Program-made: the position numbers and the translations under genes
Notes under the pieces: generated by a model
The model's input: the letters and a program-made list of their open reading frames with translations, nothing else
What the model was told of the DNA's origin: nothing
Databases searched by the model: none
In this document: positions 16,052 through 21,324 of the stretch, in pieces
Position numbering within the stretch: the stretch's first letter is position 1
How the letters are laid out: each line of letters begins with the position of its first letter
IMG/VR virus record: IMGVR_UViG_3300034774_000182
Location: 1-21,324 of that record
Length of the DNA: 21,324 bases
From: a virus
Reading direction: 5' to 3' (one strand)

Positions 16052-17106
16052 TTTGAACTAGTTCTAAATCCAGCTAAGTTGCCCCAATCGTGCTTTTCGT
16101 ATTTGCAGTCTTTATTTATTATTTTTAATAAATTTTTATGTTCAGGATGTTTTTTATCAAAAATATTATGTTCGTTAAACTGTTCCTCTTTAAATGTACC
16201 CCAGTTAAATATTCTTGATGTGTAGGAATCAAAATTATATCGTTTAGCTATTTTAATAAATTCAGGTATGCTCTTATAATTGTTTTTTTGTACACACATA
16301 TCTAATCTAACCCATGGTAAACAAAGAGATTTTATAAAAGTTAAATTTTTCATTAACCGATTCCAATCTCCCCCTACTCTAACTTTATCATAATGCTCTT
16401 TTATACCACCATCTAAACTAATAATAGTCTTTACGCTTAATTTATGTATATTTTTTAATTTTGCCCATCTCTGTTCATCCCATAATACTCCATTTGTTTG
16501 TAGCATTAATGAGATTTTCGGGTTGAGCCGTGGGTTAATTTTTTTCATTAGCTCAAAAAACGACGGTGACCCAAACGGATCGCCTGAACCTGTTATATTA
16601 AGAGTAACGTCATGAGGTTTACTATGAATCATTTCTAATAGTTTATCGTTAATTTTTAATACTTGTTTGTATTGTCGTGGAAAGTTTTTTTCGTTATAAA
16701 ATATTTTCTGCTTTCTGCAACTAGGGCATTCTAAATTACAAGACCTATCATAACATAGATTAATAGTAGAAGGTAGATCAGATATATCTAGATTCATTTC
16801 TACAATTGTCTTTAATTTTTCACCATGGTATCCATTTAATATGTCAGCACGCTTTGGTAAGGTTTTATTTTGAATCATAGGACACTCCTCACTACTACAC
16901 ATACTAAAAGAACCATCCAGAATTGTTCGCCTGAACGCTCTACTAGGTTCACTATTCCATTCTTTAGCGAAATTTAATTCGGGAGTGATTTCTCCTATTT
17001 TGTTCATTTTAACCCACCTTGGACAACAATTATATAAACCTTTTTCCTGTATTTCTAGAAAAGTCCATGGCCGGTCACAAAACCTAGTTGCAAGATCATT
17101 TGACAT
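16048..17106 (-). CDS. Radical SAM protein with SPASM/twitch-like cysteines
   Basis: The 352-residue protein carries the radical SAM iron-sulfur motif Cys-x3-Cys-x2-Cys at 123, 127 and 130, within LCYDRSCNLECPSC. GSGDPFGS about 50 residues later replaces the GGEP SAM-binding motif. The N-terminus has FCDRPWTFLEIQ followed by a Cys-Cys pair at 27-28 and Cys70/Cys75, the pattern of an auxiliary-cluster (SPASM/twitch) region placed before the core, seen in phage and LPS-locus radical SAM proteins. Family members use a 5'-deoxyadenosyl radical to modify peptides, sugars or cofactors. The 3' end overlaps GQPR paralogue 6 as ATGA, so the substrate is likely linked to glycan synthesis (inference). 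It needs host-supplied iron-sulfur assembly and reductant. Confidence 0.85.
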   Translation of the reverse strand: MSNDLATRFCDRPWTFLEIQEKGLYNCCPRWVKMNKIGEITPELNFAKEWNSEPSRAFRRTILDGSFSMCSSEECPMIQNKTLPKRADILNGYHGEKLKTIVEMNLDISDLPSTINLCYDRSCNLECPSCRKQKIFYNEKNFPRQYKQVLKINDKLLEMIHSKPHDVTLNITGSGDPFGSPSFFELMKKINPRLNPKISLMLQTNGVLWDEQRWAKLKNIHKLSVKTIISLDGGIKEHYDKVRVGGDWNRLMKNLTFIKSLCLPWVRLDMCVQKNNYKSIPEFIKIAKRYNFDSYTSRIFNWGTFKEEQFNEHNIFDKKHPEHKNLLKIINKDCKYEKHDWGNLAGFRTSSK

Positions 17107-17149
17107 GTATAATTAATTACAAGAACGAACACATATTTCAATAGTAATT
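17107..17149. promoter_or_regulatory. Divergent 43-base intergenic region, candidate promoters
   Basis: The space between the start codons of the minus-strand radical SAM gene and the plus-strand Thr/Lys-tail gene must serve both directions. On the plus strand TGTATAAT puts a perfect TATAAT at 17108-17113 without a well-spaced -35. On the minus strand TTGAAA is followed after 16 bases by TAATTA. Neither is strong, and the region is AT-rich, so these are weak calls. Confidence 0.3.
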
Positions 17150-17647
17150 ATGACTGCAACTAAAACTAAAACTAAAACTAAGAAGGCTCCGGCGAAGACC
17201 ACTACTCGAGCTAGCTCGAACGAAACTTCAGCGGATATGGAGATGGTAGACCCACTTGCTGATGAGATGTTTGAAAATGTAGATATATTTTTTAATGGGG
17301 CTTCATATAAGCCTGCAAAAAAGGATATACAAGAAATTTCATTTTTGGACACTACAACAATCCAGGCAAAAGTTAAACCTAATCTTTCAGTTTTTTGGAA
17401 TCCTTTAATCTGGGATTGGACTAAAGTACCTGATAAGGAAGCATATGAAATAAAATATAAGCGGAAGTGTCAAGCTATTTATTTCAAGGAAAAGGTTTTT
17501 CTTGTAGAGAAATCAAAAATCAAGAAAGGTATTGTTAATGATGACTTTGTTGATACTGCCGAGCTTCCGATTGGTATTGTTGTTTATTGGGCCGCCGAAG
17601 CTGAGACATGGGAAATGTTAGGGTATAAGGAAACACTTTTACGCTAA
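17150..17647 (+). CDS. Unknown protein with Thr/Lys repeat N-terminal tail
   Basis: The 165-residue protein is not recognised. Residues 1 to about 35 form a basic, disordered tail starting with TKTKTKTKK and APAK, followed by a Ser/Thr stretch and a short acidic segment, and the rest is a compact beta-rich domain ending ELPIGIVVYWAAEAETWEMLGY. The tail is encoded by a hexanucleotide repeat and a 14-base palindrome. The tail resembles histone-H1-like or linker tails that bind nucleic acid or polyanions, but that is a compositional similarity only. It starts after a 43-base divergent spacer and ends 9 bases before the GT25 gene. It may be a phage structural or accessory protein; no function is assigned. 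Confidence 0.75.
   Translation: MTATKTKTKTKKAPAKTTTRASSNETSADMEMVDPLADEMFENVDIFFNGASYKPAKKDIQEISFLDTTTIQAKVKPNLSVFWNPLIWDWTKVPDKEAYEIKYKRKCQAIYFKEKVFLVEKSKIKKGIVNDDFVDTAELPIGIVVYWAAEAETWEMLGYKETLLR
17159..17182 (+). repeat. Hexanucleotide tandem repeat (ACTAAA)x3 + ACTAAG
   Basis: Four consecutive six-base units starting right after the third codon encode alternating Thr-Lys. Because the unit is two codons long, slippage would add or remove Thr-Lys pairs without breaking the frame, giving a length-variable tail. Confidence 0.8.
17206..17219. repeat. 14-base perfect palindrome in N-terminal tail
   Basis: TCGAGCTAGCTCGA is a perfect palindrome inside the GC-richer stretch 17183-17240 that encodes the Ala/Thr/Ser linker of the unknown protein. 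It resembles in style the palindromes in the SGNH-like gene and paralogue 6. Confidence 0.6.
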
Positions 17648-17656
17648 TGTTTTTTA

Positions 17657-18457
17657 ATGTTAGATACATTATTTGATAAAATATATGTAGTCTGGGGCAA
17701 GGATCCAGTTCGTAGAGAATATATGGAGGAGCATCTACGAGCATGTAATATTGAAAATTATAAATTTGTTCGTAGTATTACTCCAGACGATTTATTTATT
17801 AAAGGGAAGGGCAAACGAAGAAAACTTAGATTTAAAAAATTATGGGATGTAGAAACATTAGCCCCTCCAGATGTACTTAAACCTAATGTAAAAGGTTCTC
17901 CATACCCGATGTCTTTAGCAGAGATATGCTGTACATATGGACATCTTAAAGCATGTAAAACAGCAGTTAAAGACAAAGTAAATAACTTTCTTGTTATAGA
18001 AGATGATGCTGTGTTAAATATTGATTTGTGTAATAATGCTTTAGATTGGAAAGAATATATTCCACCTAATTGGGATGTTCTTCACTTTCATTCTTGGCGA
18101 CCTTTTGATAGTAAAAGAGAGCCTGAGTTAGCTAAAAAAAGAAGTCAAGTTAATGAGTATTTTTATACCGGGTTTAAAGAATATAGTGGCGCAGTTTGTT
18201 ACGCTCTTACTGCTAATATTGCTAAGCAATTATTAACTCGATTTTATCCTATTATACTTATCTCAGACGGTATCATTGGTACTTTAAGTAGAACAGTTTT
18301 TGCTAGAAAATATTATAAAGCATATGTTTTTCATCCGTTTTTGTCTGAGGGCACTTTATTTGAAAGTCAAATTGACTCTGAAATACCACTTAGTAAAAAA
18401 TTTATGACAAGAACTCAGCGCTATAAAATAGGAAACTTTAACCCTAATGTATTATAA
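17657..18457 (+). CDS. Glycosyltransferase family 25 (LPS-type)
   Basis: The 266-residue protein fits GT25: an N-terminal FDKIYVVWGKDPVRREYM, in which the family's usual 'VINL...R' strand is followed by conserved Arg, then SLAEICCTYGHLKA (86-99) matching the family's 'E.gC..SH' helix, FLVIEDDAVL (111-120) with the metal-binding Glu-Asp-Asp, a W-D-V-L-H-F strand near 139-144 and a YSGAVCYALT segment. GT25 enzymes add galactose or related sugars to lipooligosaccharide or to collagen-like proteins. The ATG at 17657 lies 9 bases after the previous stop, with no strong ribosome site. Its 3' end overlaps the convergent minus-strand GT2-like gene by 14 bases. Confidence 0.82.
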   Translation: MLDTLFDKIYVVWGKDPVRREYMEEHLRACNIENYKFVRSITPDDLFIKGKGKRRKLRFKKLWDVETLAPPDVLKPNVKGSPYPMSLAEICCTYGHLKACKTAVKDKVNNFLVIEDDAVLNIDLCNNALDWKEYIPPNWDVLHFHSWRPFDSKREPELAKKRSQVNEYFYTGFKEYSGAVCYALTANIAKQLLTRFYPIILISDGIIGTLSRTVFARKYYKAYVFHPFLSEGTLFESQIDSEIPLSKKFMTRTQRYKIGNFNPNVL

Positions 18458-19274
18458 AATTAAATTTATTATCAGTAATAATTTTATTAGTGTTCTCTCT
18501 GTCTTCGTTAAACATGCTATATAGGTCGGTATGTTTGTTTGGATTTTTTAATCTATGTATTAATGCTTCAGTCCATTTAAAATGATATACTTTAAAATTT
18601 GTATCATATCGCCGATGCGTCACACAGTCTAACCAATATTCTGGATCGTCGCGTTTTATTTTATCACTAACAAACACCGGGCGGTTCTGTTTAGCGTTCC
18701 AGAATATGTCATGGTGTCCTATTCGTAATTCTAATTTAGCTTTTGATAGTAAAATTTTTGTCCAAGCAGCGCCTACAAAGTATCTTGTAATACTAACTCC
18801 TTTTGGAAATTGATCAAATAGATCTTCTGGGTACTCTACTTTTCGTAACACACGGTCGTTAGCAACTCTATCTTCAAATTCACCTCGTAAGGCATAATAA
18901 TTATTTTTTTCTAAAAATTCAGCACAGTGCGGTATGTTATCAAAGTGTCCATATTCCATAAATTCATCTGGATCTGGAAACAGAATCCAATCTTCTTTAT
19001 TGATCGTTTCTTGCCATTTTAATAAAAATATATTTGCTGGCAATATATCATATTTTTTTGAAATTAAATCTAGGTTCGGTATGCCGTGCTCGGAATTTAT
19101 TTCTCGAAACTCTTCCAAGTTTTCTTTATAATTGGCTACACCGCAAGGTATAATAGTAAAATTTTTACAATTAACTCCTAATTGTTTATAATAATCTATA
19201 AAATGTTTATATAGATTTAAATCTGGGTATTCAATTTCATCCAAACTTAACATTGAAAATAAATGTATCTTCAT
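18444..19274 (-). CDS. GT2-like (Glyco_tranf_2_4-type) glycosyltransferase
   Basis: The 276-residue protein contains FPDPDEFMEYG (99-109), the Asp-x-Asp-Glu-Phe metal motif of Glyco_tranf_2_4/GT92-like transferases, preceded by a NIFLLKWQE helix and followed by LRGEFEDR. The early segment LYKHFIDYYKQLGVNCKNF matches the 'position-finding' helix and strand these enzymes use. GHHDIFWN and KVYHFKWTEAL later give conserved His-containing strands near the active site. It is transcribed against its neighbours: tail-to-tail (14-base overlap) with GT25 and head-to-head (44-base gap) with the DUF366-like gene. This isolated orientation suggests independent acquisition. Confidence 0.75.
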   Translation of the reverse strand: MKIHLFSMLSLDEIEYPDLNLYKHFIDYYKQLGVNCKNFTIIPCGVANYKENLEEFREINSEHGIPNLDLISKKYDILPANIFLLKWQETINKEDWILFPDPDEFMEYGHFDNIPHCAEFLEKNNYYALRGEFEDRVANDRVLRKVEYPEDLFDQFPKGVSITRYFVGAAWTKILLSKAKLELRIGHHDIFWNAKQNRPVFVSDKIKRDDPEYWLDCVTHRRYDTNFKVYHFKWTEALIHRLKNPNKHTDLYSMFNEDRENTNKIITDNKFNFIIH

Positions 19275-19283
19275 GTTGACATG

Positions 19284-19311
19284 TTGATTATTTTTAAGGC
19301 TATTCTATAAT
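19284..19311 (+). promoter_or_regulatory. Candidate sigma70-type promoter for the DUF366-like gene
   Basis: In the 44-base divergent gap, TTGATT (19284-19289) is followed after 16 bases by a perfect TATAAT (19306-19311). A further TTGACA at 19276-19281 is too distant to pair with it. The expected start site is near 19318, next to the ATG at 19319, implying an almost leaderless transcript. A late-promoter reading of TCTATAATA is an alternative. Confidence 0.45.
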
Positions 19312-19318
19312 ACTTAAT

Positions 19319-19906
19319 ATGATTTTAAGAGATATCGATCTGTATGATGGAAATTTAATTCACAACCGGTTTGCTTATAAATATTTTCGAAGAAAGACTC
19401 TCCCGATCGGAAATATTATTGCGTTTCGAGCGCCAATGAAGGTAGAAACGGAGGGGATGATAGACAATGAAGACCTTCTTAACAATGATTTCATTTATTC
19501 TGACGACGCTGTTAATTTTTGTTGGGAGCTTCCTAATTTATGTCCTCTTGGTGCTGTTTTCTTTCAAAGATTATTCAATACGCAAATTGCGAACTTGTTA
19601 TCAACGAAGTATCTCAAAGCTCCGATCGAAGTTGACGGGGATGACTTAATTGTACATAAAGAATTTGAACAGCATGGGATAATTCAACCAAAAGGTAAGT
19701 GTAGTGTTAGTATAACCTATTCGAAAGACAATGTTGCGATTGGTCACACTGCAATTAACGTGTTGGCTGGTCAAAAAGCACCGTCTTTTGCGTTTTCCAC
19801 GAATTTAACCGACAATCAAGTGGAAGAATTCATGAAAATCGTGGTGGATTTGTACTATTCCATGACGGATGATGCGTTTATTGCGACAACGAAATTAACT
19901 GTGTGA
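19319..19906 (+). CDS. DUF366-like protein of unknown function
   Basis: The 195-residue protein shows the pattern I associate with DUF366: DLYDGNLIHNRFAY (7-20), a GNIIAFRAP strand (31-39), a MIDNEDLLNND segment (47-57), the QRLFNTQIANLL helix, VDGDDL (105-110), then KGKCSVSIT (125-133) and IGHTAINV (141-148). Matching proteins occur in archaea and phages without an established role, and the assignment rests on remembered motif order. Base composition differs from its surroundings, with more G and C in codons such as GCG and CGA, suggesting a different origin or expression level. It has its own upstream promoter candidate and is followed by the repeat-bearing gap, so it looks like a separate transcription unit. 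Confidence 0.7.
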   Translation: MILRDIDLYDGNLIHNRFAYKYFRRKTLPIGNIIAFRAPMKVETEGMIDNEDLLNNDFIYSDDAVNFCWELPNLCPLGAVFFQRLFNTQIANLLSTKYLKAPIEVDGDDLIVHKEFEQHGIIQPKGKCSVSITYSKDNVAIGHTAINVLAGQKAPSFAFSTNLTDNQVEEFMKIVVDLYYSMTDDAFIATTKLTV

Positions 19907-19920
19907 GTCTTGGTACTATG

Positions 19921-19938
19921 TCCAAATTTTTTTTGCAA
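19921..19938 (+). repeat. T-tract repeat, copy 1
   Basis: TCCAAATTTTTTTT, one variable base, then CAA, preceded by CTATG. An almost identical copy begins exactly 80 bases downstream. It lies directly after the DUF366-like gene. Confidence 0.75.
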
Positions 19939-19961
19939 ACCCCGGAGAAACCCCCGGTTTG
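19936..19961 (+). terminator. Hairpin after DUF366-like gene, possible terminator
   Basis: CAAACC (19936-19941) pairs perfectly with GGTTTG (19956-19961). The 14-base loop contains CCGG, which can form an alternative stem with the 3' CCGG. A T-rich stretch follows about 12 bases later (AATTTAGTTTTT, around 19972-19983) but not immediately, so termination is plausible, not certain. An RNA-level regulatory structure is an alternative. Confidence 0.35.
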
Positions 19962-20000
19962 GCGATTTCGGAATTTAGTTTTTCTGGTTCGTGTCTATGG

Positions 20001-20018
20001 TCCAAATTTTTTTTACAA
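20001..20018 (+). repeat. T-tract repeat, copy 2
   Basis: TCCAAATTTTTTTT followed by A then CAA, preceded by CTATGG; matches copy 1 except at the variable base and one flanking G. A second short repeat, TGAGTCTT(G/A)G, brackets the pair at 19904-19913 and 20041-20050. The arrangement lies upstream of the clamp-loader gene. Confidence 0.75.
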
Positions 20019-20062
20019 AACTCGTATGAAAGTCATTTATTGAGTCTTAGACTGTCTGTATT

Positions 20063-20443
20063 ATGAAGCAAGCGAATAATTTTTTTGATTTTGTAACTAA
20101 TATTTTATTTGAACGGGATAAAATTGATATAGATGTTACATCAGCACAGATTTATTCTCCATATATAGTGAACAGGTATGTGACGTTTGCTAATACTCGA
20201 TTTGTTCCGTTAATAAACAATAGTGTTAATATGTATGGGTCAGCCTTTAGTATAAATGTTGATCATTATAATTTTTTACATTGTTTAATTCCAAAAACAA
20301 AAAGAAAATATATTAATTATACTAAAAAAATAAAAAGAGATAAAACTACATATGAAAGGGTATGTAACCAATATGAACTGTCACAACGTGAAGTGGATTT
20401 GTATTCAGAAACATTTAAGATAAATATTAAAAAGTATGAATGA
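20063..20443 (+). CDS. 62: Clamp-loader small subunit, T4 gp62-like
   Basis: The 126-residue protein has the layout of T4-type gp62 (phage clamp loader A subunit): an N-terminal FFDFVTNILFE helix, YSPYIVNRYVTF (31-42) matching the family's conserved 'Y.p..vNR' segment, an asparagine-rich LINNSVNMYGSAF stretch, a VDHYNFLHCLIP helix and KTKRKYINYTKK, the basic segment. Length is shorter than T4 gp62 (about 187 residues) but like marine T4-like phages. With gp44 it loads the sliding clamp gp45 for the phage DNA polymerase. gp44 is not in the window. It overlaps the GroES-like gene by 8 bases. Confidence 0.68.
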   Translation: MKQANNFFDFVTNILFERDKIDIDVTSAQIYSPYIVNRYVTFANTRFVPLINNSVNMYGSAFSINVDHYNFLHCLIPKTKRKYINYTKKIKRDKTTYERVCNQYELSQREVDLYSETFKINIKKYE

Positions 20444-20927
20444 GAAACAGTTAAAGCAAAAATATGAACAAGGGTTAGATAAGTTGGACCTGACTGATAG
20501 TGAGCGCGAGGCTTTTGATCATGATGCAAAGCGTAGCTTAATTGATTTAGATACGTATCAAGAGACTGATACATTTAGTCTTCAAGGATATAAATTGAGC
20601 AAAGTTATGGATGATATTGTTTTAGCACAATATGTAGATTTATCAAATGACGGTCGGTCTGTTATACGAAACGGTATACATATTCCACTGTCTCAAGTTA
20701 AGCGTACATGGCGGTTAGCAAGAGTTGTTCTTGTCGGTCCGCAATGTAAATATACGTCACCAGGTGATGTTGTTTGCTTTCCAGATGATAAAGGTATTAA
20801 GGTCGATAATCTCCGAGTAGTCGGTTATGATCAATCTTTAAGAGATTGTCTGTTTTTAAACGAGCAACGTTTTTTTGGTATTTGTCAGGACTTAGACGAC
20901 GATGATAACCAGCCTAGCAAATCTTAA
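20436..20927 (+). CDS. GroES/gp31-like co-chaperonin
   Basis: The 163-residue protein has a GroES-fold core from about residue 54 to 152. VMDDIVLAQYVD corresponds to the first strand, SVIRNGIHIPLS (76-87) to the mobile loop that docks to GroEL, WRLARVVLVGPQCKYTSPGDVVCFP (92-116) to the 'G.V..VGPG....GD.V.F' centre, and LFLNEQRFFGICQD to the final strand. A 50-residue, charged N-terminal extension precedes it and an acidic tail follows. Phage versions such as T4 gp31 adapt host GroEL to fold the large capsid protein. This copy is longer than T4 gp31 (111 residues). It overlaps the clamp-loader gene by 8 bases and the DUF2693-like gene by 26. Confidence 0.75.
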   Translation: MNEKQLKQKYEQGLDKLDLTDSEREAFDHDAKRSLIDLDTYQETDTFSLQGYKLSKVMDDIVLAQYVDLSNDGRSVIRNGIHIPLSQVKRTWRLARVVLVGPQCKYTSPGDVVCFPDDKGIKVDNLRVVGYDQSLRDCLFLNEQRFFGICQDLDDDDNQPSKS

Positions 20928-21279
20928 AGCTATATTATTAGATAAGGTGTGTGAGGTAAAGTTTGTAAGACGGAACCCTAAGCCTGGTCGACCCGCTACT
21001 AGACGAATGTTATGTACTAATAATGTACAGCTTTTAAATTCTGTGGAAGGTCGTACTACTTTAAATTATGTCCCACCGCGCGAAGCTCCGAATTATAATC
21101 CTAATCAAGAAAATTTAATTGTAGTTTGGGATATCTTAATGCAAGGTTATAGGACTATAAATTGTGATACAGTAGATTTAATTAGTACATTAGAATCAGA
21201 TGAAACGTTTTGGGTATATTTAAATGAGAAAATCGCGCCAATGTCTGCAGGAGAGAAAATGGGATTTATGAATACATGA
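20902..21279 (+). CDS. DUF2693-like (SH3-barrel) phage protein
   Basis: The 125-residue protein matches small phage proteins of DUF2693: a CEVKFVRRN strand, TRRMLCTNNVQLL where the family has a 'R.M.CTL....' strand, a proline-rich loop, and LIVVWDILMQGYRTINCDTVDLI, the characteristic 'V.VWD....G.R....D.I' block. These are predicted SH3-like barrels in T4-like phages, with no established role. The start lies 26 bases inside the co-chaperonin gene, and the stop forms an ATGA overlap with a further gene at 21276. Confidence 0.68.
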   Translation: MITSLANLKAILLDKVCEVKFVRRNPKPGRPATRRMLCTNNVQLLNSVEGRTTLNYVPPREAPNYNPNQENLIVVWDILMQGYRTINCDTVDLISTLESDETFWVYLNEKIAPMSAGEKMGFMNT

Positions 21280-21324
21280 CGTACGAAGATATTAATGACA
21301 CATTAAAAAGGCTATTACTTACTA
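21276..21324 (+). CDS. Start of a further gene, cut by window end
   Basis: ATG at 21276 overlaps the preceding stop as ATGA, and the 16 visible codons (beginning MTYEDIND) are open to the window edge. The overlap style is that of the genuine genes here. Too little is visible to say what it is. Confidence 0.6.
   Translation, partial: MTYEDINDTLKRLLLT

Noticed and set aside
17113-17352. 79-residue minus-strand frame over the Thr/Lys-tail gene
   Set aside because: Its valine/leucine repeat simply mirrors the plus-strand hexanucleotide repeat, and it has no recognisable motif.
19921-20018. CRISPR-like repeat pair
   Set aside because: Only two copies of a short T-rich motif, no array and no associated genes.
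20059-20064. TATTAT as a -10 element for the clamp-loader gene
   Set aside because: It overlaps the start codon, so transcription would begin inside the gene.

Overview
This window looks like part of an AT-rich, T4-like tailed-phage (myovirus) genome, probably marine. The reasons are tightly packed genes with 4-32 bp start/stop overlaps (many ATGA), almost no intergenic space, and a right end carrying T4-type core genes: a clamp-loader small subunit resembling gp62, a GroES/gp31-like co-chaperonin and a DUF2693-type small protein. I see no tRNA, IS element, integrase or CRISPR array. No gene-free stretch exceeds 300 bases; the longest (19907-20062) holds a hairpin and two copies of a T-tract repeat. 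The host cannot be read from the sequence. A low-GC marine alphaproteobacterium such as a SAR11 relative is only a guess.

Layout. (1) 1-3366, plus strand: a sugar-precursor block with the C-terminal end of an HpcH/HpaI-type aldolase, a mini glycerophosphodiesterase-like protein, a HAD phosphatase fused to a sugar nucleotidyltransferase, a CMP-acyl-sugar synthetase and a methyltransferase. (2) 3359-14640, plus strand: a long glycosylation array with a DUF616-like transferase, an unknown acidic-motif protein, five members of a paralogous 'GQPR...R(S/T)D' family, a second methyltransferase, a kinase-like/GT2 fusion, a GT8-like transferase, an SGNH-like esterase, a 37-residue mini-gene and another nucleotide-diphospho-sugar-transferase-like protein. 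(3) 14657-17106, minus strand: a translationally coupled pair, a radical SAM protein followed by an enlarged sixth GQPR paralogue. (4) 17150-18457 plus: an unknown protein with a Thr/Lys repeat tail, then a GT25 transferase. (5) 18444-19274 minus: a GT2-like transferase, 3'-overlapping GT25. (6) 19319-end plus: a DUF366-like protein of different base composition, then the phage core genes.

Working model (inference): the phage carries about 17 kb for making and attaching a decorated glycan. The first block could make an activated keto-deoxy sugar acid (aldol condensation, dephosphorylation, CMP activation) plus a second nucleotide sugar. The transferases would assemble or attach it, and the methyltransferases, esterase-like, kinase-like and radical SAM proteins would decorate it. 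The target could be the host envelope (receptor masking), the virion or phage DNA; the sequence does not say which.

Two less expected layers are visible. The GQPR family has expanded by tandem duplication, with near-identical nucleotide blocks. Several genes contain locally GC-rich, palindrome-rich segments that stay in frame (12954-13012, 15219-15247, 15585-15688, 17206-17219, and at a gene end, 14604-14636). These resemble in-frame palindromic insertions and are the most unusual structural signal here.
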